In this document: piece by piece, positions 1-8,262 of the stretch
How positions within the stretch are numbered: position 1 is the first letter of the stretch
Layout of the letters: the number at the start of each line of letters is the position of its first letter
Source: Mycolicibacterium frederiksbergense
GTDB taxonomy: Bacteria > Actinomycetota > Actinomycetes > Mycobacteriales > Mycobacteriaceae
Direction of reading: 5' to 3'
Assembly: GCF_029893345.1 (NCBI RefSeq)
Contig: NZ_JARXVE010000007.1
Coordinates: 248,001 to 312,000, forward strand
Length of the DNA stretch: 64,000 nt
Position numbers and translations under genes: made by a program
Notes under the pieces: model-generated
Databases searched by the model: none
The model's input: only the letters and a program-made list of their open reading frames with translations
Told to the model about the DNA's origin: nothing

Positions 1-630
1 GTGCGCCTCGGCGGGGCGGGCCGCGGCTTCAGCTCCGGGGCGGGTCTCAGCGAGGAAGACCAGAACGCCAAGAGTCACGACGCCGCCGGGGTGCTAGATG
101 CCGCCAACCGTGCCGTCGCGGCCATCGTGGCGCTGCCCAAACCCGTTGTCGCCGTTGTACAAGGGCCGGCCGCCGGGGTCGGGTTGTCGCTGGCGCTGGC
201 CTGCGATGTCGTGCTGGCCAGCGATCAGGCGTTCTTCCTGCTGGCCTTCACCAAGATCGGGCTGATGCCCGACGGCGGCGCCTCGGCACTGGTGGCAGCG
301 GCCATCGGACGTATCCGGGCCATGCGCCTGGCGCTGCTGGCCGAGCGGCTCAGCGCCGCCGACGCCTATGACTGGGGTTTGATCAGCGGGGTGTTCGGCG
401 CCGACGAGTTGGACGCGGCAGTGGACAAGGTCATCGCCAAGCTGAAGTCCGGTCCGGCGGTCGCGCTGCGCAAGACCAAGCACGCCGTGAACGAGGCCAC
501 GCTCACCGAGCTCGAGGACGCCTTCGCCCGCGAGCGCGAAGGACAGCTGCAACTGTTGGTGTCCAACGACTTCCGCGAGGGCACCCTGGCATTCCAGCAG
601 AACCGGCGTCCGGAGTTCACCGACTCCTGA
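1..630 (+). CDS. Enoyl-CoA hydratase/isomerase family protein, 5' truncated by window edge
   Basis: The reading frame is open from base 1 and begins inside the crotonase fold (GAGRGFSSGAGL is the usual oxyanion-hole strand), so the true start lies outside the window. The family acts on acyl-CoA thioesters in fatty-acid or ring-degradation pathways in the cytosol. The two glutamates of classical enoyl-CoA hydratase are absent: the first site reads GVGLSLALACD, and the second region reads FTKIGLMPDGGAS with an Asp near residue 91 of the visible part. That PDGG arrangement is more typical of PaaG-like or delta3-delta2 enoyl-CoA isomerases, so isomerase activity is my inference. A hairpin follows the stop codon. 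Confidence 0.85.
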   Translation: MRLGGAGRGFSSGAGLSEEDQNAKSHDAAGVLDAANRAVAAIVALPKPVVAVVQGPAAGVGLSLALACDVVLASDQAFFLLAFTKIGLMPDGGASALVAAAIGRIRAMRLALLAERLSAADAYDWGLISGVFGADELDAAVDKVIAKLKSGPAVALRKTKHAVNEATLTELEDAFAREREGQLQLLVSNDFREGTLAFQQNRRPEFTDS

Positions 631-638
631 CCCCTCGC

Positions 639-694
639 GAGCAGACACGGAATCGCATTACCGCACCCGGTTTCATGCGATTCCATGTCTGCTC
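639..694 (+). terminator. Long inverted repeat after the crotonase gene
   Basis: Arms 639-657 and 676-694 (19 nt each) pair with one mismatch around an 18-nt loop. The outer part of the arms, GAGCAGACA and TGTCTGCTC, resembles the outer arms of the hairpin elements at 3574 and 49841. It lies just after the stop at 630 and could stop transcription before the MFS gene. There is no T-tract. Confidence 0.55.
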
Positions 695-752
695 ACGCTT
701 GAAAATCGTTGGACTGATCCGGACTGCGTCGGCACCATCGAATGTTGTGAGC

Positions 753-2042
753 ATGCAACCTGACGTCGGACAGCCGACCCAAGCGGTCCAGCAGCCCGGC
801 GGCTGGCGGGTGCTCGCCCCGTTCCGCATCCGTGAATACCGACTGCTGATCGCGGCGATGACGCTGTCGATCTTCGCCGAAGGCATGTGGTCGGTGGTGA
901 TGGCGTTGCAGGTCATCGCCATTGACAACGATCCGGCCTCACTCTCGCTGGTGACCGCCTGCCTGGGCGTCGGCCTGGTGATGTTCGTCCTCATCGGCGG
1001 GATCGCCGCCGACCGGATCAACCAGCGGGCGATCATCATCGCGGTGGAGGCGGTCAATCTGATGACGGTCTCGACGATCGCAGTTCTGGGACTGCTCGAC
1101 GCGGTCAAGGTCTGGCATCTGGCCGTGGCGGCAGCCATTCTCGGTATCGCCGCGGCGTTCTTCTTCCCGGCCTACAGTGCGATGCTGCCGCGCATCCTGC
1201 CGCCCGAACAGCTGTTGGCGGCCAACGGCGTCGAAGGTGTCGTACGGCCGGTGTTCCAGCGTTCGGTCGGCCCGGCGGTGGCCGGCATGGTGATTGCCGC
1301 GACCTTCCCGTCATTGGGCGCGGTGGTGGTGGCGATGCTGTTCGGGCTGGGGCTGGTGTTATTGGTGGCCACCCGCCCCACGACGGATTCCGCTGAGGCC
1401 CAAGACGACAGCGCGCGCCCACACGTATTACGCGATCTGCGTGACGGTTTCGCGTTCATGCTGCACACCCCGTGGCTGCTGTGGACGCTGTTGTTCGCCA
1501 GCCTGTTCGTGCTCGTCGTCCTGGGACCGATCGAGGTGCTGGTGCCGTTCATCGCCCAGGACCGATTCGCCGACGGTGCCCGCGCCTACGGGTTCATCCT
1601 GGCGTTCTACGGATTCGGCAGCGCCCTGGGCGCATTGACGGTGTCCTCGCGCCGGATGCCGCGCCGCTATCTGACCACGATGATGCTGTTGTGGGGCCTG
1701 GGTTCGATTCCGCTGGTGATCGTCGGTATCACCTCGTCGTTCCCATTGATGGCGGCAGCCACCTTCGCCATCGGCGTCACCGACGGTGCGGCCGTGGTGA
1801 TCTGGGGAACACTGCTGCAGCGCCGGGTGCCGACGGAGATGCTGGGCCGGGTGTCGAGCCTGGACTTCTTCGTGTCACTGGCGTTCATGCCGCTGTCGTT
1901 CGCGATCGTCGGCCCATTGTCGAAAGTGGTTCCGATGCAGACCATCTTTCTGGTGGCCGGGCTGACGCCGGCACTACTGGCCGCGGTGGCCGTGGCCGCA
2001 GCGCGGATGCCGCGCGACGAGCTGGCGCACCCGCTGCGCTGA
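753..2042 (+). CDS. MFS transporter (multidrug/siderophore exporter-like)
   Basis: A 429-residue integral membrane protein with about twelve hydrophobic segments, typical of the drug/siderophore export branch of the major facilitator superfamily (EntS/MFS_3-like). The motif-A-like loop GGIAADRINQR lies between the early helices, and a central hydrophilic linker with DSAEAQDDS separates the two six-helix halves. I chose the ATG at 753 (MQPDVGQPTQ) because the frame upstream of it is not protein-like. The downstream neighbour is convergent. Substrate cannot be read from the sequence. Confidence 0.85.
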   Translation: MQPDVGQPTQAVQQPGGWRVLAPFRIREYRLLIAAMTLSIFAEGMWSVVMALQVIAIDNDPASLSLVTACLGVGLVMFVLIGGIAADRINQRAIIIAVEAVNLMTVSTIAVLGLLDAVKVWHLAVAAAILGIAAAFFFPAYSAMLPRILPPEQLLAANGVEGVVRPVFQRSVGPAVAGMVIAATFPSLGAVVVAMLFGLGLVLLVATRPTTDSAEAQDDSARPHVLRDLRDGFAFMLHTPWLLWTLLFASLFVLVVLGPIEVLVPFIAQDRFADGARAYGFILAFYGFGSALGALTVSSRRMPRRYLTTMMLLWGLGSIPLVIVGITSSFPLMAAATFAIGVTDGAAVVIWGTLLQRRVPTEMLGRVSSLDFFVSLAFMPLSFAIVGPLSKVVPMQTIFLVAGLTPALLAAVAVAAARMPRDELAHPLR

Positions 2043-2051
2043 CGGCCCGAT

Positions 2052-2573
2052 TCAGTCGGCCGAACGATGCAGTTCGGTGAGGTGGGTATAGGCCTGGGCG
2101 TTGGTCCGGTTGTGGCCGACCTCGTCGTCGGTGAGCTCCCGGCGCACCTTGGCCGGCACCCCGGCCACCAGCGACCGCGGCGGCACCACCATGCCCTGGG
2201 GCACCACCGCGCCCGCGGCCACCAACGAGCCGGCGCCGATGACTGCACCGTTGAGCACCACCGCGCCCATCCCGACCAAGCTGTCGTCCTCGACGGTGCA
2301 GCCGTGCAGCACCACGTTGTGTCCCACAGTGACGCCGGCGCCGATCCGGCAGGGGAAGCCCGGGTCGACGTGGACGGTCACCCCGTCCTGGATATTGCTG
2401 TTCTCCCCGACCTCGATGGGCTCGAACTCGGCCCGCAGGGTGGCGCCGTACCAGACATTGGCGCCGGCGGCCAACGAAACCCGACCGGCCATCGTGGCAT
2501 TGGGCGCGGCCCACGCCTTGGGGTCAAGTTGGGGCGTATGACCTGCGACGGAGACGATCAGCGGTTCAGGCAT
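2052..2573 (-). CDS. Gamma-class carbonic anhydrase family protein
   Basis: A 173-residue left-handed beta-helix protein built of hexapeptide repeats (for example GAGVTVGHN, GMGAVVLNGAVIGAGSLVAAG). The three histidines expected to bind the metal in gamma-carbonic anhydrases are present: one in DGVTVHVD and two in TVGHNVVLHG. Reaction in the family is CO2 hydration, although many members have no measured activity. I chose the ATG at 2573 (MPEPLIVSVAG) because homologues begin there; the longer frame adds an atypical basic stretch. Cytosolic; convergent with the MFS gene, with only 9 bases between the stops. Confidence 0.88.
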   Translation of the reverse strand: MPEPLIVSVAGHTPQLDPKAWAAPNATMAGRVSLAAGANVWYGATLRAEFEPIEVGENSNIQDGVTVHVDPGFPCRIGAGVTVGHNVVLHGCTVEDDSLVGMGAVVLNGAVIGAGSLVAAGAVVPQGMVVPPRSLVAGVPAKVRRELTDDEVGHNRTNAQAYTHLTELHRSAD

Positions 2574-2869
2574 GCCGGCCATCGTAGACAGCCGACAAGG
2601 GGGCTCACGCGCACTGGTAGATCTTCCGGTCCGCATCAGTACTGGTTCCATATCAGAAAAGCCCAGTTCAGCGACCTCGAGATGGTCCGAGCGGCCAGTT
2701 CGGCTTTGCCGTAACCGCTTCGTAACCCTTACCATCCGAAGCGGCGCCGTGGGGAACGCTGAGGCTGTAGTTTCCGCGGTCGCTCGCCATAGTCGCGCGG
2801 AGAACCGCGTAACGCGGCACCGGCAGCCGACGAATACAGGCTAGGCACGAGCGGGAGGAAAACCCACCG

Positions 2870-3571
2870 ATGAAGACTCGCACCAAGACACTGGGCGTTG
2901 CTGCGGCGGTTGCCGCGATCACGGCGTCGCTGCCGTTGGCGGCGACCGCGTACGCCGATCCGGCGCCGACGACCACGGCCGCTCCGGTGGTCGAGATTCC
3001 CGACCCGCAGGGCTCGGGCTGCGACAACTTCAAGAAGGCCATGCCGGAGTGGAAGAAACTCGCAGACGTGCCCACGGGCAAGGTTCTGGCGAGCATCCCG
3101 GACATCAGCACGTTCAACGCCGCCATCTCGGGCGGAATGAATCCGGCGGTCAACATCGTGCCGGTGCTCGACAACGGCCCGTACGTGATCTTCGCGCCGA
3201 CCAACGACGCGTTCGCTGCGATGGAACCCGGCAAGCTCGACGCGCTCAAGGCCGATCCGGCCGCGCTGACCAGCTTCGACTACTACCACGCGTTCCTCGG
3301 CCTGCTCGGCCCCGACGACGTGAAGGGTCAGCGGCCCACCCAGCAGGGCGCCGAGGTCAAGGTGACCGGCAAGGGCGGCGACATCAAGGTCAATGACACC
3401 GCCAAGCTGGTCTGCGGCCCCATCCAGTCCGAGAACGCCCGCATCTACATGGTCGACACCGTGCTGGATCCCAACTCCCCGCCGGAGTCCCTGGTGCCAA
3501 CGATCACGGGCACGTCCACCACCAAGGCCCCGGAGCCGGCAACCCCGGCCGCCGACGCGCCGATCGGCTGA
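2870..3571 (+). CDS. Secreted fasciclin (FAS1) domain protein, MPT70/MPT83-like
   Basis: A 233-residue exported protein. Residues 1-30 form a Sec signal peptide (basic MKTRTK, hydrophobic core, ATAYA-DP cleavage). One FAS1 domain spans about residues 60-205 with the conserved YVIFAPTNDAF and FDYYHAFLG segments, followed by a Thr/Pro/Ala-rich tail. FAS1 domains mediate adhesion or protein-protein contact; MPT70 and MPT83 are the known mycobacterial relatives. The start is supported by GGGAGGA shortly before the ATG. The upstream 296-base gap (2574-2869) should hold its promoter; I saw no operator. A strong hairpin follows the gene. Confidence 0.88.
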   Translation: MKTRTKTLGVAAAVAAITASLPLAATAYADPAPTTTAAPVVEIPDPQGSGCDNFKKAMPEWKKLADVPTGKVLASIPDISTFNAAISGGMNPAVNIVPVLDNGPYVIFAPTNDAFAAMEPGKLDALKADPAALTSFDYYHAFLGLLGPDDVKGQRPTQQGAEVKVTGKGGDIKVNDTAKLVCGPIQSENARIYMVDTVLDPNSPPESLVPTITGTSTTKAPEPATPAADAPIG

Positions 3572-3573
3572 TT

Positions 3574-3665
3574 TTCTCTGCGCGAGCAGTCCCCCGCAAG
3601 CGGGAGGAGCCCCCACCAAAAGTGCCCCAAATCGCTTGATTTGGGGCACTTTTGCGTCTGCTGGG
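3574..3665. terminator. Bidirectional hairpin terminator with conserved outer arms
   Basis: A perfect 17-bp stem (3617-3633 with 3638-3654) closes on the loop GCTT and lies between two converging genes. With its A-run/T-run flanks (CAAAAG...CTTTTG) it can serve as a terminator on both strands. It is framed by TTCTCTGCGCGAGCAG (3574-3589) and TTTTGCGTCTGCTGG (from 3650). The same two framing sequences flank a different stem at 49841-49907. Confidence 0.7.
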
Positions 3666-3673
3666 CGGGATAG

Positions 3674-3754
3674 CTACACGCCACGCCGGCGGGCCGGCTA
3701 TACGCCACGCCAGCGGGCCGGCTAGACGCCACGCCGGCGGGCCGGCTAGACGCC
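3674..3754. repeat. 24-bp tandem repeat, 3.4 units, running into the fadE stop codon
   Basis: Three head-to-tail 24-nt units occupy 3674-3697, 3698-3721 and 3722-3745, each beginning CTA and ending GCGGGCCGG, with one or two differences between units. The next 9 bases (3746-3754, CTAGACGCC) repeat the start of unit 3 but belong to the last codons and stop of the acyl-CoA dehydrogenase gene. This looks like a minisatellite (VNTR-type) grown from the 3' end of that gene. Confidence 0.8.
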
Positions 3755-4888
3755 TAGGTCGCGGCCGATGATCTCCTTCATGATCTCGGTGGTGCCACCA
3801 AAGATCGTCTGGATACGCCCGTCGACATAGGCGCGGGCGACCCGGTACTCCATCATGTAGCCGTAGCCGCCGTGCAGCTGCACGCAGTTGTCGATGACCT
3901 TCTTGGCGACCTCAGTGGCCCACCACTTGGCCTTGGCCGCCTCGACCGCGGTCAGCTCACCGTCGACCACGGCCTGCAGGCAGCGGTCGATGTACTGCTC
4001 GGTGACCTCCAGCTCGGTGTCCATCTCGGCGAGCAGGAACCGGTTGTGCTGGAAGCTGCCGATCGGCTGACCGAATGCCTTGCGGTCCTTGGCGTACTGC
4101 AGCGTTTCCCGCCACACCGCGCGAGCACCGTAGACCGCCGAGATGGCGATCGAGAGCCGCTCCGAGGGCAGGTTGGTCATCAGGTGGTAGAAACCGCGAC
4201 CTTCCTTGCCCAGCAGGTTGACATTCGGCACCCGCACATTCTCGAAGTGCAGCTCGGAGGTGTCCTGTGAGTGCAGGCCCATCTTGTCGAGCTTGCGGCC
4301 GCGGGTGAAGCCCTCCATGCCCCGCTCCACCACGAACAGCGTGAAGCCCTTGTGGCCGGCCTCGGGGTCGGTACGCGCAACCACGACGCACAGGTCGCAG
4401 TTGATACCCGAGGAGATGAAGGTCTTGGAGCCGTTGATGATCCAGTCGTCACCGTCGCGCACGGCCGAGGTGCGGATGCCGGCCAGGTCGCTGCCGGCGC
4501 CGGGCTCGGTCATCGCGATCGCGATGATCAGCTCGCCGCTGGCGATGCCGGGCATCCAGCGCTTCTTCTGCTCCTCGTTGGCCAATTCCTTGAAGTACGG
4601 GCCGACGACGTCGTTGTGCAGGCTCAGCGCCGGACCGTGCACTCCGGCCTTGGCGATCTCCTCGTCGATGATCGCGTTGAACCGGAAGTCCTCCGACCCG
4701 CCGCCACCGTACTCCTCCGGCATATTGAAGCCGATGACCCCATACTTGCCCGCGGCCGTGTACGCCGACCGGTCGACGATGCGCTCGGCTTCCCACTTTT
4801 CGGAGTTGGGCACGAGCTCACGCTCGATGTACTCCTTGACGGTCTCGCGGAACGCCTCGTGTTCCGCGGTATAGATCAGTCGCTTCAC
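3746..4888 (-). CDS. Acyl-CoA dehydrogenase (FadE family)
   Basis: A 380-residue flavoenzyme that oxidises acyl-CoA to trans-2-enoyl-CoA. It has the full fold: N-terminal helical domain, central FAD-binding motif IAIAMTEPGAGSDLAGIRTSA (about residues 122-142) and C-terminal QLHGGYGYMMEY. The usual MCAD-type catalytic Glu site reads IFGGTTEI (Gly instead of Glu), but E243 in NLPSERL sits where isovaleryl-CoA and long-chain acyl-CoA dehydrogenases carry their base, so the enzyme is probably active on branched or long substrates (inference). It is the last gene of a thiolase-hydratase-dehydrogenase operon; the start at 4888 follows the hydratase stop by 20 bases. Confidence 0.92.
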   Translation of the reverse strand: MKRLIYTAEHEAFRETVKEYIERELVPNSEKWEAERIVDRSAYTAAGKYGVIGFNMPEEYGGGGSEDFRFNAIIDEEIAKAGVHGPALSLHNDVVGPYFKELANEEQKKRWMPGIASGELIIAIAMTEPGAGSDLAGIRTSAVRDGDDWIINGSKTFISSGINCDLCVVVARTDPEAGHKGFTLFVVERGMEGFTRGRKLDKMGLHSQDTSELHFENVRVPNVNLLGKEGRGFYHLMTNLPSERLSIAISAVYGARAVWRETLQYAKDRKAFGQPIGSFQHNRFLLAEMDTELEVTEQYIDRCLQAVVDGELTAVEAAKAKWWATEVAKKVIDNCVQLHGGYGYMMEYRVARAYVDGRIQTIFGGTTEIMKEIIGRDLGV

Positions 4889-4908
4889 TGTGGCCTTCTT
4901 TGCTTGGC

Positions 4909-5703
4909 TTACTTGGCTTTCCAGACCGGTTCACGCTTCTGGGCGAAGGCCAACGGTCCTTCCTTGGCGTCCTCGCTCTGCAGCAGGGTGCTGAATTCGC
5001 GGCTGGTGCGGTTCCAACCGTCCTTGTCGCTGGTGATGACGCCGTCGTCGGCGCCGTAGGCGACCCGCTTGCTGGCCTGCACGGCCAGCGGTGCGTTGCC
5101 GGTGATCCGTTCGGCGAGCTTGAGTGCCGCTTCCAGCACGGTGCCGTCGGGCACCACCTGGTTGATCAGCCCCCAACGCAGCGCATCGGCCGACGACATC
5201 GGCTCACCAGTGAACAGCATCTCCAGGGCCACCTTGCGGGGCAACTGCTCGGCTATGCGGAACACCCCGCCGGCGCCGGCGATCAATCCCCGCTTGACCT
5301 CCGGCAGACCGAATTTCGCGCTCTCCGCGGCGACGACCAGGTCACTGGCCAGCGCCAGTTCGGTGCCACCACCCAGCGCCGTGCCGTTGACCGCGGCGAT
5401 GGTCGGCTTGTCGATGAAATGGCTGACGTAGCCGGCGAATCCGTATTCCGGATGCTGCGGGTGGAACAGGTTTTCCCCACGCGAGATCGCCTTGAGATCG
5501 GCACCGGCGCAGAACGACTTGTCCCCCGCACCAGTGAGCACGACGGCCCGCACCTCGGGGTCATTCTGGGCTTGCGCCAGGGCGTCTCCGACGGCGGTGC
5601 TGACCGCGCCGTTGACGGCGTTGCGCGCCTCGGGCCGGTTGATCGTGATCAGCAGGACGTTGCCTTTGCGCTCAACCAGCGCACCCGGTTCGTTGTCGGT
5701 CAC
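4909..5703 (-). CDS. Enoyl-CoA hydratase (crotonase family)
   Basis: A 264-residue cytosolic enzyme that hydrates trans-2-enoyl-CoA. Both catalytic glutamates are present, in LGGGTELALASD and in FGLPEVKRGLIAG, along with the oxyanion-hole strand FCAGADLKAI. I chose the GTG at 5703 (VTDNEPGALVERK) because it overlaps the thiolase stop by 4 bases (GTGA), implying translational coupling. It supplies the step between the acyl-CoA dehydrogenase downstream and the thiolase upstream in the same operon. The exact acyl-CoA substrate is unknown. Confidence 0.92.
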   Translation of the reverse strand: MTDNEPGALVERKGNVLLITINRPEARNAVNGAVSTAVGDALAQAQNDPEVRAVVLTGAGDKSFCAGADLKAISRGENLFHPQHPEYGFAGYVSHFIDKPTIAAVNGTALGGGTELALASDLVVAAESAKFGLPEVKRGLIAGAGGVFRIAEQLPRKVALEMLFTGEPMSSADALRWGLINQVVPDGTVLEAALKLAERITGNAPLAVQASKRVAYGADDGVITSDKDGWNRTSREFSTLLQSEDAKEGPLAFAQKREPVWKAK

Positions 5704-6860
5704 ATCAGCTCCAGGATGGTCGCGTTGGCCTGGCCGCCGCCCTCGCACATGGTCTGCAGGCCGTACTGAATGTTGTTGTCCCGCATGTGGTACAGCAGCG
5801 TGGTCAGGATGCGCGCACCCGAGCCGCCGAGCGGGTGACCCAACGCGATGGCACCGCCGTTGGGGTTGAGCTTGTTCTCGTCGGCGCCGATGTCCTTGAG
5901 CCAGGCCATCGGAACCGGGGCGAAGGCCTCGTTGACCTCGAACACGCCGATATCGTCGACGCTCAGGCCGGACTTGGCCAGCGCCTTCTGCGTGGCCGGG
6001 ATCGGCGCGGTCAACATGATCACCGGATCGGCACCAGCCAGCACCGCGGTGTGCACCTTGGCAAGCGGCTTGAGCCCCAGTGCTTTTGCCTTCTCGGCCG
6101 ACATGATCAGCAGCGCGGCCGAACCATCGGAGATCTGGCTGGAGTTACCGGCGTGGATCACGCCGTCCTCCTTGAAAGCCGGCTTGATGGCCGCCATGGA
6201 TTCGACGGTGCCGCCGCGGCGGATGCCGCCGTCCTCCAGCACTGTGCTGTCGTTGCCGTCCGCATCCTTTACTTTGATCCCGACGATCTGATCCTTGAAG
6301 GCACCGGAATCCTGTGCAGCGGCCGCCTTCTCATGCGAACGCAGGGAGAACTCGTCGAGCTGGGTGCGCGACATCCCCCACTGCTCGGCGATCATCTCGG
6401 CACCGACACCCTGGTTGGGGATCTTGTGGTCGTAGCGCGTCAGGAATGCCTCAGAGTAAGGGCGCCCGCCGCTGGCCAGCGAGGAGCCCATCGGGGTGCG
6501 CGACATCGACTCGACACCACCGGCGACGACGACGTCGTAGTGGCCGGCAACCACACCGGCGACGGCGAAATGCAGAGACTGCTGGCTGGAACCGCACTGG
6601 CGGTCGACGGTGACACCGGGAACGGTCTCAGGCCACCCGGCGGTCAGCACGGCGGTGCGGGCGATGTCGAGCGCCTGCTCACCGGCCTGCATGACACAGC
6701 CCCAGATGACGTCGTCGACGAGGGCGGGGTCGACCCCGGCGCGCTCCACCAGGCCATTGAGCACCTGCGCAGACAGGTCGGCAGGGTGCACCCCGGACAA
6801 GGCGCCGTTGCGCCTCCCGACTGGTGACCGGACAGCCTCGACGATGACGGCTTCAGCCAT
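5700..6860 (-). CDS. Acetyl-CoA acyltransferase (thiolase, FadA family)
   Basis: A 386-residue thiolase that cleaves 3-ketoacyl-CoA with CoA. The nucleophile lies in VDRQCGSSQQS, the catalytic His in GGAIALGHPLGGSG, and the second Cys in TMCEGGGQA near the C-terminus. The start at 6860 is fixed by AGGAGAAGTT directly before the ATG. It is first in the operon thiolase-hydratase-dehydrogenase, which can carry out most of one beta-oxidation round; only a 3-hydroxyacyl-CoA dehydrogenase is missing locally. It is transcribed away from the GntR regulator across the palindrome at 6930-6958, so repression by that protein is likely. Confidence 0.92.
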   Translation of the reverse strand: MAEAVIVEAVRSPVGRRNGALSGVHPADLSAQVLNGLVERAGVDPALVDDVIWGCVMQAGEQALDIARTAVLTAGWPETVPGVTVDRQCGSSQQSLHFAVAGVVAGHYDVVVAGGVESMSRTPMGSSLASGGRPYSEAFLTRYDHKIPNQGVGAEMIAEQWGMSRTQLDEFSLRSHEKAAAAQDSGAFKDQIVGIKVKDADGNDSTVLEDGGIRRGGTVESMAAIKPAFKEDGVIHAGNSSQISDGSAALLIMSAEKAKALGLKPLAKVHTAVLAGADPVIMLTAPIPATQKALAKSGLSVDDIGVFEVNEAFAPVPMAWLKDIGADENKLNPNGGAIALGHPLGGSGARILTTLLYHMRDNNIQYGLQTMCEGGGQANATILELM

Positions 6861-6929
6861 AACTTCTCCTTCGAAGATGGGTGGTGCGACCCCAATTGGA
6901 CCCAATGGGGCACTCGAGCTGAAAATAGA

Positions 6930-6958
6930 CCAGTAGGTTTACTAGGTCAACCTACTGG
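6930..6958. promoter_or_regulatory. Inverted-repeat operator between thiolase operon and gntR
   Basis: CCAGTAGGTT (6930-6939) and AACCTACTGG (6949-6958) are perfect 10-nt inverted arms separated by 9 nt. The site lies 69 bases upstream of the thiolase ATG, in the divergent promoter region. A GntR/FadR dimer usually binds such a site to control itself and the adjoining operon; the pairing is my inference. Confidence 0.65.
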
Positions 6959-7062
6959 TTGGTAGACGTTGACGTTCCGTTCCAGCGGCGAACAGATGGT
7001 TTACTGAGTTGTACAGCTGGCCATCCGGCCGGCACGAAGTTTGTCTTACCTGGGAGTGTCTG

Positions 7063-7854
7063 GTGGCTCGAACCACACCGCTGGCGCCGATGATCGGCCC
7101 CGACGCGATCGCCCCACAGGCACCGGTCCGTTCCCCGAAGACCGCCGAGCTCGTCGCAGGCACATTACGGCGCATGGTCGTCGACGGCCAACTCAAAGAG
7201 GGCGACTTCCTGCCCAACGAAGCCGAGCTCATGGAGCATTTCGGGGTCAGCCGGCCGACGCTGCGCGAGGCCGTGCGGGTACTGGAATCCGAGCGCCTGG
7301 TCGAGGTGCGGCGCGGCTCCCGTACCGGCGCCCGGGTTCGGGTACCCGGCCCCGAGATCGTCGCCCGCCCAGCCGGCCTCCTGCTCGAACTCTCCGGCGC
7401 CGACATCGCCGATCTCCTCGTCGGCCGTGCGGCGATCGAGCCAATGGCGGCGCGACTGCTGGCCGAGAAGGGCGACGAGGCAGCGATCGCCGAACTGGAG
7501 CGGATGCTCGACGAGCACATCCCGAAGGACTACCAGTCGGACCGGCTCGCCGAGACCACCGGCGACTTTCACCGCCGGGTGGTCGAACTGTCGGGTAATG
7601 CCACGCTGGGCATCATCGCCGGCATGCTGCACGAGATCACCGTGCGCCACCACGCCTTCCTGCTCAAGGAGCGCAGGCCGGTGGCGAAGTCCGACTACGA
7701 GAAGCTGATGCGGTCCTACCGCAAGCTGATCCAGCACATCCGCTCCGGCGACGGCGACGCCGCCGAGGCGCACTGGCGCAAGCACCTGGACACCGCGCGC
7801 ATCCTCATGCTCAAGGACATCGAGAGCGTCAAGGTACGCGACGTCATGCGCTGA
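7063..7854 (+). CDS. GntR/FadR-family transcriptional regulator (FCD domain)
   Basis: A 263-residue DNA-binding regulator. The N-terminal winged helix-turn-helix covers about residues 30-95 (LKEGDFLPNEAELMEHFGVSRPTLREAVRVLESERLVEVRRG as the recognition region). The C-terminal all-helical FCD ligand domain follows (FHRRVVELSGNATLGIIAGMLHEIT). FCD proteins typically respond to acyl-CoAs or carboxylic acids. I chose the GTG at 7063 because GGGAG precedes it at 7052-7056; an upstream start at 7009 would give an atypical N-terminus. It is divergent to the beta-oxidation operon and probably its repressor. Confidence 0.88.
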   Translation: MARTTPLAPMIGPDAIAPQAPVRSPKTAELVAGTLRRMVVDGQLKEGDFLPNEAELMEHFGVSRPTLREAVRVLESERLVEVRRGSRTGARVRVPGPEIVARPAGLLLELSGADIADLLVGRAAIEPMAARLLAEKGDEAAIAELERMLDEHIPKDYQSDRLAETTGDFHRRVVELSGNATLGIIAGMLHEITVRHHAFLLKERRPVAKSDYEKLMRSYRKLIQHIRSGDGDAAEAHWRKHLDTARILMLKDIESVKVRDVMR

Positions 7855-7863
7855 GGGATCCAC

Positions 7864-8262
7864 CTAGTCGGGCCACACCGCTAGCCGGGCCGAAGTGTCC
7901 CGCCAACCGTCAGCGGTCTTCCACCGCATCGGCAGCAATCGGTAACGCCAGGAGCCCGGCGGTCCGTCCGCCCCGACGTGATCGACGCTGATTGAAATCA
8001 CATCGGCGGCAATCAGTTTGGCGTGGGTCTCCAGATACACCCCGGCCTCGTCGTCGACCTCGGACATCAGTTCGCCGTACAACAGGCGTGGCCCGGGTGC
8101 CCGATACAGCAGCACACATTGCGGACGCTGCGGGCAATGCCCGGCCCGCACGGTGGCCACGCATCCGGTGTCGACGCTGCCCAGCTCGCTCATCAGCCGG
8201 CCGGACTCGTCGACCCAGACCCCGACCGGCTCAGGTGGCTGGGGTGTTTCGGGCTCGATCAT
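7864..8262 (-). CDS. Hypothetical protein
   Basis: A 132-residue soluble protein that I do not recognise. It has a proline-rich N-terminus (MIEPETPQPPEPVGVWVDESG), two cysteines in GHCPQRPQCVLLYR, and a C-terminal WRYRLLPMRWKTADGW segment. It overlaps the end of the DUF3556 gene by 32 bases in a different frame and so is probably the second gene of that transcript. No enzyme motif, signal peptide or membrane segment is visible. Confidence 0.6.
   Translation of the reverse strand: MIEPETPQPPEPVGVWVDESGRLMSELGSVDTGCVATVRAGHCPQRPQCVLLYRAPGPRLLYGELMSEVDDEAGVYLETHAKLIAADVISISVDHVGADGPPGSWRYRLLPMRWKTADGWRDTSARLAVWPD

Noticed and set aside
3746..4888. Suspicion that the acyl-CoA dehydrogenase is inactive because the C-terminal Glu is Gly
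   Set aside because: E243 in NLPSERL occupies the alternative catalytic position used by isovaleryl- and long-chain acyl-CoA dehydrogenases, so loss of function is not implied.
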